Shown here in pieces: positions 32,664 through 40,875 of a DNA stretch of 48,872 nt. The number at the start of each line of letters is the position of its first letter. Within the stretch, counting starts at the first letter, position 1. A program made the position numbers and the translations under genes. The notes beneath the pieces are model-generated. The model ran no database searches. It was not told the DNA's origin and worked only from the letters and a program-made list of their open reading frames with translations. The DNA is taken from contig NZ_NHON01000002.1 of assembly GCF_002195995.1 (NCBI RefSeq), forward strand, positions 7,501 to 56,372, written 5' to 3'. The DNA comes from Inquilinus limosus (GTDB lineage: Bacteria; Pseudomonadota; Alphaproteobacteria; DSM-16000; Inquilinaceae).

Positions 32664-33040
32664 GCACGGGTCGGACCGCCGCCGCTCCTGCGTGGCATGT
32701 TCAACTTAGCAGCGAACCATCATTCGAGAAAGCGATCACGATATCTCATGATTGTTGCCTTGCGGTCATTCTTTGCGGCAAGCCGACCATCGATCGTCCC
32801 GGGATGGCAGCCGCGCACCATGAGCGCGGTCTGCACGGGCATGCGGCGGTTCGCTCAATGTCCGCTGTCGGGGCGCTGAGTCGATGACCGCATATGGCGC
32901 AGCACAGGCGGCCCCGGAGATGGGATCCCAATTACCGGCGGTTCGTCCCTTGTGCGGCTGACCTGACGATATACAGTGCATTTGAAGCGTTTTAGCTGCG
33001 CAGCGCCCGGCTGGCACGAATGGACCGACAGGGGGGAGAG
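32664..33040. other. Gene-free stretch with a partial repeat
   Basis: Nothing codes convincingly here. The repeat copy at 32857-32901 lies near the middle, and the last 70 bp lead into the TRAP operon. Confidence 0.55.
32857..32901 (+). repeat. Dispersed repeat, 3' core copy 5
   Basis: AATGTCCGCTGTCGGGGCGCTGA followed by GTCGATGACCGCATATGGCGCA. The last 19 bases, GATGACCGCATATGGCGCA, are identical to the end of the copy at 19860. Only the terminal third of the element is recognisable. Confidence 0.65.
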
Positions 33041-34012
33041 ATGATCCTGAGAATTTCACGGCGATTCGCTATGGGAGTGGTCGCGGCCATTGCGGCGTCG
33101 TCGCTGCTGGGAGCTCCGGCCAGAGCCGCTGAGTTCATCAACATCCTCACCGGCGGGACCTCGGGCGTCTACTACCCCCTCGGCGTCGCCCTGTCGAAGA
33201 TCTTCACCGAGAAGATCCCGGACAGCCGGCCCTCGGTGCAGGCGACCAAGGCCTCGGTGGAGAACCTGAACCTGCTACAGCAGGGCAAGGGAGAGATCGC
33301 CTTCACCCTCGGCGACAGCTTGGCCGACGCCTGGAACGGCAAGGAGGAGGCGGGGTTCAAGGGCAAGCTCGACAAGCTGCGCGGCATCGGCGCGATCTAT
33401 CCGAACTACATCCAGATCGTCGCGTCGAGCGAGTCCGGCATCAAGACGCTGGCCGACCTCAAGGGCAAGCGCTTGTCGGTCGGGGCGCCGAAATCCGGCA
33501 CCGAGCTGAACGCCCGCACCATCCTGGCCGGCGCCGGCATCAGCTATGACGATCTGAGCAAGGTGGAGTACCTGCCCTTCGCCGAATCGGTCGAGCTGAT
33601 GAAGAACCGGCAGCTCGACGCGACGCTGCAATCGGCCGGCCTCGGCGTCGCCTCGTTGCGCGATCTCGCGTCCTCCGTCTCCGTCGTGGTGGTGGAGATT
33701 CCGCAGGCCACGGTCGAGAAGGTCGGGCTGCCCTATGTTCCGGCCAGCATCCCGGCCGGAACCTATACCGGCCAGGACGCCGCGGTGCCCACCGCCGCCG
33801 TCGTCAACTACCTGGTGACGCAGTCGGAGGTCAGCGACGACCTCGCCTATGCCATGACCAAGGCGGTGTACGAGAGTATCGACACCCTGGCTGCGGCGCA
33901 CAGCGCGGCCAAGGCGATCAAGCTCGAAACGGCGCTGTCCGGCCTGCCGGTGCCGCTGCACCCGGGCGCGGCGCGTTATTTCAAGGAGAAGGGGCTCAAC
34001 CCCCCGCAGTGA
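33041..34012 (+). CDS. TAXI-family TRAP transporter solute-binding protein
   Basis: A 323-residue periplasmic receptor for a secondary (ion-gradient) TRAP importer. A Sec signal peptide (Arg-Arg-Phe-Ala-Met-Gly then a hydrophobic run to Ala-Arg-Ala-Ala) precedes Ile-Leu-Thr-Gly-Gly-Thr-Ser-Gly-Val-Tyr-Tyr-Pro-Leu-Gly, the hallmark of TAXI proteins. Later landmarks are Ala-Phe-Thr-Leu-Gly-Asp and Leu-Lys-Gly-Lys-Arg-Leu-Ser-Val-Gly. The ATG at 33041 with GGGGGAGAG upstream is chosen over one at 33020. A hairpin separates it from the membrane subunit. The ligand is probably a carboxylate or amino acid. Confidence 0.93.
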   Translation: MILRISRRFAMGVVAAIAASSLLGAPARAAEFINILTGGTSGVYYPLGVALSKIFTEKIPDSRPSVQATKASVENLNLLQQGKGEIAFTLGDSLADAWNGKEEAGFKGKLDKLRGIGAIYPNYIQIVASSESGIKTLADLKGKRLSVGAPKSGTELNARTILAGAGISYDDLSKVEYLPFAESVELMKNRQLDATLQSAGLGVASLRDLASSVSVVVVEIPQATVEKVGLPYVPASIPAGTYTGQDAAVPTAAVVNYLVTQSEVSDDLAYAMTKAVYESIDTLAAAHSAAKAIKLETALSGLPVPLHPGAARYFKEKGLNPPQ

Positions 34013-34037
34013 TCGGCGATCCGATCGCTTTGAATGG

Positions 34038-34063
34038 GGGAAGCGGGCGCAGGCCCGCTTCCC
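34038..34063 (+). promoter_or_regulatory. Intercistronic hairpin in the TRAP operon
   Basis: A perfect 11-bp stem GGGAAGCGGGC/GCCCGCTTCCC with a 4-base loop, between the binding-protein stop and the permease start. Such structures commonly stabilise or terminate transcripts so that the receptor is made in excess over the membrane subunit. Confidence 0.65.
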
Positions 34064-34129
34064 GCTTTGAGGGCGGCGGCGAGGGGCGGAGACCCCGGGG
34101 CCGGCCGGAGGCAAGAGAGGGACGCAACG

Positions 34130-36406
34130 ATGGCGCAGGCGCAACAGATCGGCGAAACCGTCGTGCCGGCGGTGAATGCCGAGCACGGCCTGCCCGAGAA
34201 TTTCGGGGCCGGGACCGCCGGGCGACTCCTGTTCTGGATCGCGGTGGCGTTCTCGGCGTTCCAGATCGTCACCGCCTTCGGGCTGCCGCTCGACCGGCCG
34301 ATCGTCCCCGGGGTCGACCTGCTGCGGATCATCGGCGCGGCCTTCGTGCTGTGGGCGGTGAAGATCGCCGCCGACGGGCTGCGCGGACGGCCGGTGGCAG
34401 AGGCTCTGTTCGCCTTCCTCTGCCTGCTCGGCACCTATCTACTGGTGGCGCGCTTCAGCGGCGGGGTGCCGAGCCAGATCGTCCGCGGCCTGCATGTCGG
34501 CTTCCTGTGCCTGGTCGCCGGCGGCATGCTGGCCAACCACCGGGCCGGCGGCGCGATCGGGCGGCTGTTCGGCTGGGGCCTGGGCGTCTGCGGCTTCCTG
34601 GTCGGGCTGTACCAGTGGGTCTTCTACTTCGACCTGGTCAACCGCGCCGGTGAGCTGACCGAGCTCGACTTCGTCGTCGGCATCGCCGCGCTGGTGGTGC
34701 TGTTCGTCCTGGTCTGGCGGGCGATGGGGCCGGCCCTGCCGATCGTGGCCGGCCTGTTCCTGGCCTATTGCCTGCTGGGCCAGTACTTGCCGGCGCCGTT
34801 CGACCACCGCGGCTACACCGCGGACCAGGTGATCGAGCACATGTCGTTCGGCACCGAGGGGATTTACACCACCCCGACCGCGGTGTCGGCGACCTACATC
34901 TTCCTGTTCATCCTGTTCGGCTCGTTCCTGGAGCGGGCCGGGATGATCAAGCTGTTCACCGATATCGCGATGGGAGCCTTCGGTGGCGCCCAGGGCGGTC
35001 CGGCCAAGGTGGCGGTCTTCTCCTCCGCCCTGATGGGCACGATCTCGGGGTCCGGCGTCGCCAATGTGGTCTCGACCGGGCAGTTCACCATCCCGCTGAT
35101 GAAGCGCTTCGGCTACCGCCCGGCCTTCGCCGGCGGCGTCGAGGCGACGGCGTCGATGGGCGGGCAGATCATGCCGCCGGTGATGGGCGCGGTCGCCTTC
35201 ATCATGGCCGAGACCATCGGCGTGCCTTATGCCGACATCGTCCAGGCCGCGATCATCCCGGCGATCCTCTATTTCGCCTCTGCCTTCTGGGCGGTGCATC
35301 TCGAGGCCGGCAAGCGCGGCCTGGTCGGCATGCCGCGCAGCGAGCTTCCGAGCGCCCGGGCCGCGCTCCGTGAGAGGTGGTTCCTGATCCTGCCGCTGGC
35401 GGCGCTGGTCTATCTGCTGTTCGCCGGCTACACGCCGCTCTATTCCGGCTCGGTCGGCCTCGCCCTCACCGTCGTCCTGATCCTGGGCGGTGCGGTCGCC
35501 GCCGGCCTCACCCAGCAGGCCGTCCGGCTGGTGTTCTGGGTGGGCTTGGGCCTGCTGGCCGCCAGCTTCCTGGTCGCCGGGGTGATGGTGGTGGTCGGGC
35601 TGGTCGTGGCGCTGGTGATCGCCAGCCTGTTCGTCCGCGGCGGCAAGGAGACGTTGGAGGCCTGCCGCGACGCGCTGGGGGACGGCGCAAGGCAGGCGCT
35701 GCCGGTCGGCCTGGCCTGCGCCACCGTCGGCATCGTCATCGGCACCATGACCCTGACCGGCGTCGGCACCATCTTCGGCAACTGGGTGGTCTCGATCGGC
35801 AAGGACTCCCTGGCGCTGTCTCTGGTCCTGACCATGCTGGTCAGCCTGTTCCTCGGCATGGGCATCCCGACGATCCCGAACTACATCATCACCTCGTCCC
35901 TTGCCGCGCCCGCGCTGCTCGAACTCGGCGTGCCGCTGATCGTCAGCCACATGTTTGTGTTCTACTTCGGTATCATGGCGGACCTGACGCCGCCGGTGGC
36001 ACTCGCGGCCTTCGCCGCCGCGCCGATCGCCAAGGAGAGCGGCTTCAAGATCGGCTTCGAGGCGGTGCGTATCGCCATCCCGGGCTTCGTCATCCCCTAC
36101 ATGGCGGTGTACGACCCGGCGCTGATGCTGCAGCCTGCGCCCGGCCTCGAGGGCTCGGGATACTGGCTGGTGGTCGCCTATATGGTGGTCAAGGCGACGT
36201 TCGCGATCGGGCTCTGGGGCATGGCCTCGGTCGGCTACCTCCGCATCCGGATGGCGGTGTGGGAGCGGCTGGTGGGCGCTGCGTCCGCCCTGTTCCTGTT
36301 CGCGGCGGCGCCGATGACTGACCAGATCGGCTTCGCGCTGGGGGCCGTCGTGATCGGCAGCCAGATCTGGCGCGCCCGCCGCCCGGTTCCGGCGCGCTCG
36401 GCGTGA
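34130..36406 (+). CDS. TRAP transporter fused permease (small plus large membrane subunits)
   Basis: A 758-residue integral membrane protein combining the DctQ-like (first about 200 residues, four hydrophobic segments) and DctM-like parts, the form paired with TAXI receptors. Diagnostic stretches are Gly-Ser-Phe-Leu-Glu-Arg-Ala-Gly, Gly-Thr-Ile-Ser-Gly-Ser-Gly-Val-Ala-Asn-Val-Val-Ser-Thr-Gly, Met-Gly-Gly-Gln-Ile-Met-Pro-Pro-Val-Met-Gly-Ala, and Leu-Gly-Met-Gly-Ile-Pro-Thr. The ATG at 34130 follows AGAGAGGG; a longer frame from 34034 crosses the hairpin. Its TGA overlaps the next start (GTGA). Confidence 0.92.
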   Translation: MAQAQQIGETVVPAVNAEHGLPENFGAGTAGRLLFWIAVAFSAFQIVTAFGLPLDRPIVPGVDLLRIIGAAFVLWAVKIAADGLRGRPVAEALFAFLCLLGTYLLVARFSGGVPSQIVRGLHVGFLCLVAGGMLANHRAGGAIGRLFGWGLGVCGFLVGLYQWVFYFDLVNRAGELTELDFVVGIAALVVLFVLVWRAMGPALPIVAGLFLAYCLLGQYLPAPFDHRGYTADQVIEHMSFGTEGIYTTPTAVSATYIFLFILFGSFLERAGMIKLFTDIAMGAFGGAQGGPAKVAVFSSALMGTISGSGVANVVSTGQFTIPLMKRFGYRPAFAGGVEATASMGGQIMPPVMGAVAFIMAETIGVPYADIVQAAIIPAILYFASAFWAVHLEAGKRGLVGMPRSELPSARAALRERWFLILPLAALVYLLFAGYTPLYSGSVGLALTVVLILGGAVAAGLTQQAVRLVFWVGLGLLAASFLVAGVMVVVGLVVALVIASLFVRGGKETLEACRDALGDGARQALPVGLACATVGIVIGTMTLTGVGTIFGNWVVSIGKDSLALSLVLTMLVSLFLGMGIPTIPNYIITSSLAAPALLELGVPLIVSHMFVFYFGIMADLTPPVALAAFAAAPIAKESGFKIGFEAVRIAIPGFVIPYMAVYDPALMLQPAPGLEGSGYWLVVAYMVVKATFAIGLWGMASVGYLRIRMAVWERLVGAASALFLFAAAPMTDQIGFALGAVVIGSQIWRARRPVPARSA

Positions 36407-36777
36407 GCCTGTGCCTGGCGGCGCTGGGGCTGGTGGTCCAGCTCGGCACCGACCGCCTGACCCTGGCCTGGACCCATTCGGTCGAGAAGATCGTGTGGGA
36501 GGAGGATTGGCGCGACACCCCGGCCGGACTGGTGATTGACGAGGCCCGGGTGCGCGGTTCGGGCGCCGGCATGGACCCGCCGCCAGAGGCGCGGTTCGAC
36601 GGCCGCGACTGGCGCTGGAAGCCCGTGCTGCCGCCATTGACCGGTGTCGATTTGCGCCGCTCAGGGGCGACCGCGGACTGGCGGATCTGCATTGCCGGCC
36701 ACTGCCGGCCGATGGGGGATTACCTTCCGGCAGACGCCGACCCGGTCCGCCTCGCGAGCTGCCAGACTGTGGAATAG
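36403..36777 (+). CDS. DUF1850 protein, TAXI-TRAP accessory
   Basis: A 124-residue protein translated from a GTG that overlaps the permease stop by 4 bp, implying coupled synthesis. It has one N-terminal hydrophobic segment and the domain's conserved Thr-His-Ser-Val-Glu-Lys-Ile-Val-Trp-Glu-Glu-Asp-Trp. DUF1850 proteins are found almost only beside TAXI-TRAP permeases; their role is unknown. The stop codon TAG (36775-36777) includes the first bases of the repeat copy at 36776, so the present C-terminus (Cys-Gln-Thr-Val-Glu) may have been set by arrival of the repeat. Confidence 0.85.
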   Translation: MSLCLAALGLVVQLGTDRLTLAWTHSVEKIVWEEDWRDTPAGLVIDEARVRGSGAGMDPPPEARFDGRDWRWKPVLPPLTGVDLRRSGATADWRICIAGHCRPMGDYLPADADPVRLASCQTVE

Positions 36778-36875
36778 CGCTATCTGAAATCCGAGATGAT
36801 CGGGACGGGCCGAATTCCGCGGGTTCGAGCGACGTCCGGTGTTGGAGCGCCAATGCGGTGACCGCATATGGCGCA
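36776..36875 (+). repeat. Dispersed repeat, 100-bp copy 6
   Basis: Matches 19899-19998 base for base except for one substitution (36858). The match starts in the DUF1850 stop codon and ends at ATGGCGCA. The first 40 bp of the full element are absent. Confidence 0.95.
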
Positions 36876-36946
36876 TCCAGGCCCGACGCGTAGGGCGGCT
36901 CTGGGAATGGCTATCCTGCAGCACGGACGACGCGTGTGCCGGCTCT

Positions 36947-37696
36947 TCAGCCCGAGACGGGCTCCTGCCGCCTCAGTCGGGTGCTATAGCTGAAGCGATC
37001 GGCAGGATGGACGCTGATGGTGACCTCGATTAGCGTGCCGGGGCTGAGGACATATTGCCGGCGGATCTTCAGTGCATGGCTTCCGGCCGGCGCCTGCAGC
37101 GGTTTCGCCAAGGAGTCCGGAACGCCGGCGGCTCTGATGTCCTGGCGGATCTCGACAATGCGTCGCCCGGTCGTCTCCTCGATCAGGTCGCCGAAGATCC
37201 CCCGGTAGCCCTCGATCCGCCCCCTGATGTCGCCGGCCACCGACGCGGCGATGTACACGTCGGTCCAACAGATCGGGAGGGTGTTCGGCCGGTCCGGCAG
37301 GCGTCGGAGGCTCGAGATCCTGAGCCACCGGCTGCCGGGCTTGCAGCCGAGCGTCCTGGCAAGCGCTTCGTCCGCCACCACGTCCTCGATCGATTGGACG
37401 TCGCGCACGGTCTCGAAGCCGAACTGCTGAATCGCCTCGATCGATGAGAGTGCCTGGGTGAAGCCACTGCCATTGGCCTGCGGGCTCGTGGCCTCGACGC
37501 GCGTGCCGGCGCTCTTCTTGCGGCTGACCAGACCCGACGCCTGCAGCTCCCGCATCGCAGCGCGGATCGTCGAGCGGCTCACGCCGAATTCCGCGGCGAG
37601 CTCCAGCTCGTTCGGCAGCACCGATCCCAAGGGGTAGCGACCCGTTCCGATCGCCTCGCTGAGTGTCCTGGCGACAAACGCGTATCTGGTTTCCAA
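36947..37696 (-). CDS. GntR-family regulator, HutC/UTRA subfamily
   Basis: A 249-residue repressor with a GntR winged helix (Leu-Pro-Asn-Glu-Leu-Glu-Leu-Ala-Ala-Glu-Phe-Gly-Val-Ser-Arg-Ser-Thr-Ile-Arg) and a UTRA effector domain (residues 90-240, including Arg-Leu-Pro-Asp-Arg-Pro and Ile-Glu-Val-Thr-Ile-Ser-Val-His-Pro). It is divergent from a lyase/symporter operon. Two tandem inverted repeats overlapping that operon's promoter are the likely binding sites. The ligand is probably the substrate of the lyase. Confidence 0.92.
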   Translation of the reverse strand: METRYAFVARTLSEAIGTGRYPLGSVLPNELELAAEFGVSRSTIRAAMRELQASGLVSRKKSAGTRVEATSPQANGSGFTQALSSIEAIQQFGFETVRDVQSIEDVVADEALARTLGCKPGSRWLRISSLRRLPDRPNTLPICWTDVYIAASVAGDIRGRIEGYRGIFGDLIEETTGRRIVEIRQDIRAAGVPDSLAKPLQAPAGSHALKIRRQYVLSPGTLIEVTISVHPADRFSYSTRLRRQEPVSG

Positions 37697-37742
37697 GCCG
37701 TGTCCCTCGCGCTCCGTCCCATCAGAACCGCGTTCCAGGCCG

Positions 37743-37766
37743 GCTCGTCAAGCGCACTTGACGAGC
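37743..37766. promoter_or_regulatory. Intergenic hairpin upstream of the lyase promoter
   Basis: Perfect 10-bp arms GCTCGTCAAG/CTTGACGAGC with a CGCA loop. The right arm contains the -35-like TTGACG (37758-37763). It lies between the GntR gene and its target and may be a further binding site or part of the repressor's own leader. Confidence 0.5.
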
Positions 37767-37787
37767 GGTATGTACGATACATAAATT
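37758..37787 (+). promoter_or_regulatory. Predicted sigma-70-type promoter of the lyase-symporter operon
   Basis: TTGACG (37758-37763) and an AT-rich -10 region ATAAATT (37781-37787) are separated by 17-18 bp. The first operator lies in the spacer and the second covers the expected start point, an arrangement that would block polymerase. Confidence 0.6.
37769..37783. promoter_or_regulatory. GntR operator 1
   Basis: TATGTA-CGA-TACATA, perfect 6-bp arms with a 3-bp centre, in the spacer of the lyase promoter. Its partner starts 18 bp downstream. Confidence 0.7.
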
Positions 37788-37800
37788 ATGTACGAACATA
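37787..37800. promoter_or_regulatory. GntR operator 2
   Basis: TATGT-ACGA-ACATA, 5-bp arms with the same TATGTACGA half as operator 1. It overlaps the predicted transcription start. Confidence 0.65.
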
Positions 37801-37819
37801 GTATGGGTGGGAGGACGGC

Positions 37820-39190
37820 ATGGCGAGCACCGTTTTCGATTCCGCACTGTTCCGCGACATGTTCGGCACGGCCGAGATGCGGGCCGTTTTCACCGATGAG
37901 GCGCTGGTCGGACGGTATCTGGAGGCCGAGGCGGCGCTGGCGCGCGCCCAGGCCCGCTCCGGCGTGGTGCCCGCGGAAGCGGCAGGGGCGATTGACGCGG
38001 CGTCGCGGTCCATTGTGGTCGACTACGAGACGCTCCGCCGTGAAACCGAGATCGTCGGCTACCCGATCCTGCCCCTGGTTCATCAGCTTGCCGAAGCCGC
38101 AGGGGAGGCCGGCCGCTACGTCCACTGGGGCGCGACCACCCAGGACATCATGGACACGGCCAACGTGCTGCAGATCCGGGCCGCGCTGCAGATCGTCGAC
38201 CGGGACCTGAGAGAGCTCCGCGCGGTCCTTGCCGGAATGGCAAAGCAGTATCGCGATACGCCGATGGCCGGCCGGACCCATCTGCAGCAGGCGCTTCCCG
38301 TCACCTTCGGCTACAAGGCCGCCGTGTGGCTGTCCTCGATCGACCGCCATATCGAGCGCCTCGAGCAGGCTCTCCCTCGCGTGCTGGTCGGCGAGTTCTC
38401 GGGGGCGGCCGGAACGCTTGCCTCCATCGGCGCGGGCGGCCTGGAGATGCAGGGGCTGTTCTGCGAGGAGCTGGGCCTCGGCCGGCCGTCGATCACCTGG
38501 CACGTCGCCCGCGACGGCATCGCCGAGGCGGTGACGCTGCTCGGCCTCGTCACCGGCACGCTCGGCAAGATCGCGACCGATGTCATGATGATGTCGGCGA
38601 CCGAGTTCGGCGAGGTCTCCGAGCCCTTCGTGCCGGGCCGCGGCGCGTCATCGACGATGCCGCAGAAGCGCAACCCGATCTCCAGCGAACTGATGCTCGC
38701 CGCCGCCAAGGCGGTCCGCCAGCACGTCGCGACCATGCTCGACGGCATGATCCATGACTTCGAGCGCGCGACCGGCCCCTGGCATCTCGAATGGGTGTCG
38801 CTGCCGGAGAGCTTCCTGCTCACGGCCGCCGCGCTCGCCAACGCGAAGTTCATGCTCGCCGGGCTGGTGGTCCATGAGGACCGGATGCGCGCCAATCTGG
38901 GCCTGACCCATGGCCTGATCGTCGCCGAGGCGGTGATGATGGCGGCCGCCCCAAGGCTGGGGCGGCAGCATGCCCATGACGTCGTCTACGAGGCCTGCCG
39001 CAAGGCGATCGAAGTGGGCGGCGATCTCGCGGAGATCCTGGCCGGCGTGCCCGAAGTCGTCGAAGCGCTGGGCGGTGTCGAGGCCGTCCGCCGCCATTGC
39101 GACCCGAGCAACTATCTCGGCCTGTGCGGCGAGATGGTCGACCGCGTGCTCGACGGCCCGTCGGCGCCCGCCCGGCGAAACGCCGCCTGA
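37820..39190 (+). CDS. Fumarase/aspartase-superfamily lyase (carboxymuconate cycloisomerase-like)
   Basis: A 456-residue homotetrameric-type lyase. Superfamily regions: His102-Trp-Gly-Ala-Thr-Thr-Gln-Asp (first active-site segment), Gly-Arg-Thr-His-Leu-Gln-Gln-Ala (151-158) and the flexible-loop signature Ser-Ser-Thr-Met-Pro-Gln-Lys-Arg-Asn-Pro (277-286) with the catalytic Ser. Overall it resembles PcaB-type 3-carboxy-cis,cis-muconate cycloisomerases and argininosuccinate/EDDS-lyase-like proteins, but no other protocatechuate gene is near. With a dicarboxylate symporter next door, a C-N or C-O lyase releasing fumarate from an imported compound is equally plausible. GGGAGG precedes the ATG. 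Confidence 0.85.
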   Translation: MASTVFDSALFRDMFGTAEMRAVFTDEALVGRYLEAEAALARAQARSGVVPAEAAGAIDAASRSIVVDYETLRRETEIVGYPILPLVHQLAEAAGEAGRYVHWGATTQDIMDTANVLQIRAALQIVDRDLRELRAVLAGMAKQYRDTPMAGRTHLQQALPVTFGYKAAVWLSSIDRHIERLEQALPRVLVGEFSGAAGTLASIGAGGLEMQGLFCEELGLGRPSITWHVARDGIAEAVTLLGLVTGTLGKIATDVMMMSATEFGEVSEPFVPGRGASSTMPQKRNPISSELMLAAAKAVRQHVATMLDGMIHDFERATGPWHLEWVSLPESFLLTAAALANAKFMLAGLVVHEDRMRANLGLTHGLIVAEAVMMAAAPRLGRQHAHDVVYEACRKAIEVGGDLAEILAGVPEVVEALGGVEAVRRHCDPSNYLGLCGEMVDRVLDGPSAPARRNAA

Positions 39191-39275
39191 CCTTTCATCC
39201 CGTCCGCAGGACCGGCCTGCCAAGGCGCCGCAAGAGCGCCGTTGCCCGTCACAATGCCCCGCTGGGGAGGATCCC

Positions 39276-40595
39276 ATGGCCATGACCACGACAGAAAGCA
39301 GCGCACCCGCCGCCGCGAGAGACACGTCGACCAGGACGTCGATCTGGAGGAATCTCGGTTTCCAGGTCGCCGTCAGCATGGTGCTCGGCATTGCCGTCGG
39401 GCTGATCTGGCCGGAGGTCGGCGCGTCGCTCAAGATCCTCGGCGACATCTTCCTGCGCCTGATCAAGACGGCCGTGGCGCCACTCGTCTTCCTCACCGTG
39501 GTCGTCGGCATCGTCGCCGCCGGCGATGTGAAGCGGGTCGGCAAGGTCGGCCTGATCGCGATCATCTATTTCGAGATCGTGTCGACGGTTGCGCTCGCGC
39601 TCGGCCTGGGGTTCGGGAACCTGCTGGGCATCGGCCGGAACCTCGGCAGTCTTTCCGCTTCCGAGATCGCCGCCAAGGGCGCCGCGGCGGCCGTGCAGAC
39701 GGCCGAGAGCTCACACACCACCTTCGCCCAGTTCCTGGCCAATATCTTTCCGGATAATTTCATCGGCGCCTTTGCCCGTGGCGAGCTGCTGCAGGTTCTC
39801 GTCATCTCGCTGATCTTCGGCTTCGGGCTGATGATGCTGAAGCCCGAGAAGCGCGCCCCGATCGAGAGCGGCCTCAACACCATCTCGACGGCGTTCTTCG
39901 AGTTCATCCACGTGATCATGAAGCTCGCGCCGCTCGGCACCTTCGGCGCGGTCGCCTATGCCGTCGGCGCGAACGGCACCGCCGTCCTGCTCTCGCTCGC
40001 CTATCTCGTCGGCGCCTTCTTCGTCCTCGTCATCCTGTTCATCGTGATGGTGCTCGGTACCGTCTGCACGCTGTTCAGGATCAACCTGTTCCACCTGCTG
40101 CACTACATCCGGGACGAGATCTTCATCCTCCTCGGCACGGCGTCGTCCGAGAGCGTCCTGCCGCGGCTGCTGGAAAAGCTGCCCGCCTATGGTGCCTCCA
40201 AGCAAACAGTCGGGCTGGTCCTGCCAACAGGCTATGCCTTCAATCTCGACGGCACGTCGCTCTTCATGTCGCTCTGCGTCGTGTTCCTCGCCAACGCCTA
40301 CAACGTTCCGCTGAGCTGGGAGCAGGAGCTTGGCATCCTCGGCATTATGCTCCTGACGTCTAAGGGCGCCGCAACCGTCTCCGGTGGAACCTTCGTGGTG
40401 TTCGCCGCAACGGTGACGGCGACCGGCATCCTGCCGATCGAGGGGCTGGCGCTGATCTTCGGTGTCTATCGTTTCATGTCGATCGCGGTCGCCACCTGCA
40501 ACGTGATCGGCAACACCGTGGCCGCAGTGGTCGTCGCCAAGATCACCGGTGAGTTCGACCCGTCGCGCCGACCTGTCCCAGGCCAGGAGGCCTGA
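39276..40595 (+). CDS. Dicarboxylate/amino acid:cation symporter (DAACS family)
   Basis: A 439-residue membrane symporter of the DctA/GltP family, driving uptake of C4-dicarboxylates or acidic amino acids with Na+ or H+. Features: Leu-Ile-Lys-Thr-Ala-Val-Ala-Pro-Leu-Val-Phe, the re-entrant-loop serine run Gly-Thr-Ala-Ser-Ser-Glu-Ser, Asn-Leu-Asp-Gly-Thr-Ser-Leu-Phe-Met, and Thr-Ser-Lys-Gly-Ala-Ala-Thr-Val-Ser-Gly-Gly. The ATG at 39276 with GGGGAGG five bases upstream is clear; a frame from 38970 overlaps the lyase. It is 85 bp after the lyase and in its operon, so it probably imports the lyase substrate or a related acid. Confidence 0.92.
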   Translation: MAMTTTESSAPAAARDTSTRTSIWRNLGFQVAVSMVLGIAVGLIWPEVGASLKILGDIFLRLIKTAVAPLVFLTVVVGIVAAGDVKRVGKVGLIAIIYFEIVSTVALALGLGFGNLLGIGRNLGSLSASEIAAKGAAAAVQTAESSHTTFAQFLANIFPDNFIGAFARGELLQVLVISLIFGFGLMMLKPEKRAPIESGLNTISTAFFEFIHVIMKLAPLGTFGAVAYAVGANGTAVLLSLAYLVGAFFVLVILFIVMVLGTVCTLFRINLFHLLHYIRDEIFILLGTASSESVLPRLLEKLPAYGASKQTVGLVLPTGYAFNLDGTSLFMSLCVVFLANAYNVPLSWEQELGILGIMLLTSKGAATVSGGTFVVFAATVTATGILPIEGLALIFGVYRFMSIAVATCNVIGNTVAAVVVAKITGEFDPSRRPVPGQEA

Positions 40596-40614
40596 GCGCC
40601 CCCTTGGGGGGCGC
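40596..40614 (+). terminator. Terminator hairpin after the symporter
   Basis: An 8-bp perfect stem GCGCCCCC/GGGGGCGC with a TTG loop, directly after the stop codon, followed by GTTCC. GC-rich with little U-run. Confidence 0.6.
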
Positions 40615-40719
40615 GTTCCGAGGATCGGTCCATAGCCGAAGGCCAACCGCATTGTCGTCAAGTCGTCGCGCGCGGGAGGTGCCGTGAACGTCCGATCGAG
40701 ACAGCTGAGGCCTTCCGAC

Positions 40720-40765
40720 CGATGTCCGCTATCGAGGAGTCGATTCTATGTCCTGAAATGGCGCT
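40720..40765 (+). repeat. Dispersed repeat, 3' core copy 7
   Basis: CGATGTCCGCTATCGAGGAGTCGATTC followed by TATGTCCTGAAATGGCGCT. It keeps the spacing between the TGTCCGCT core and the terminal ATGGCGC but is diverged in between. Confidence 0.5.
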
Positions 40766-40875
40766 GTCGAGCCGCTCCGAGCCGCCAGGGAATGGGTGCT
40801 TGCAGCCATTCCCTGGCACCGCGGCGAGTGGCCGCTGTTGGCGGAAGAGCGGACATACTTTCGCTTTCGATGGGA

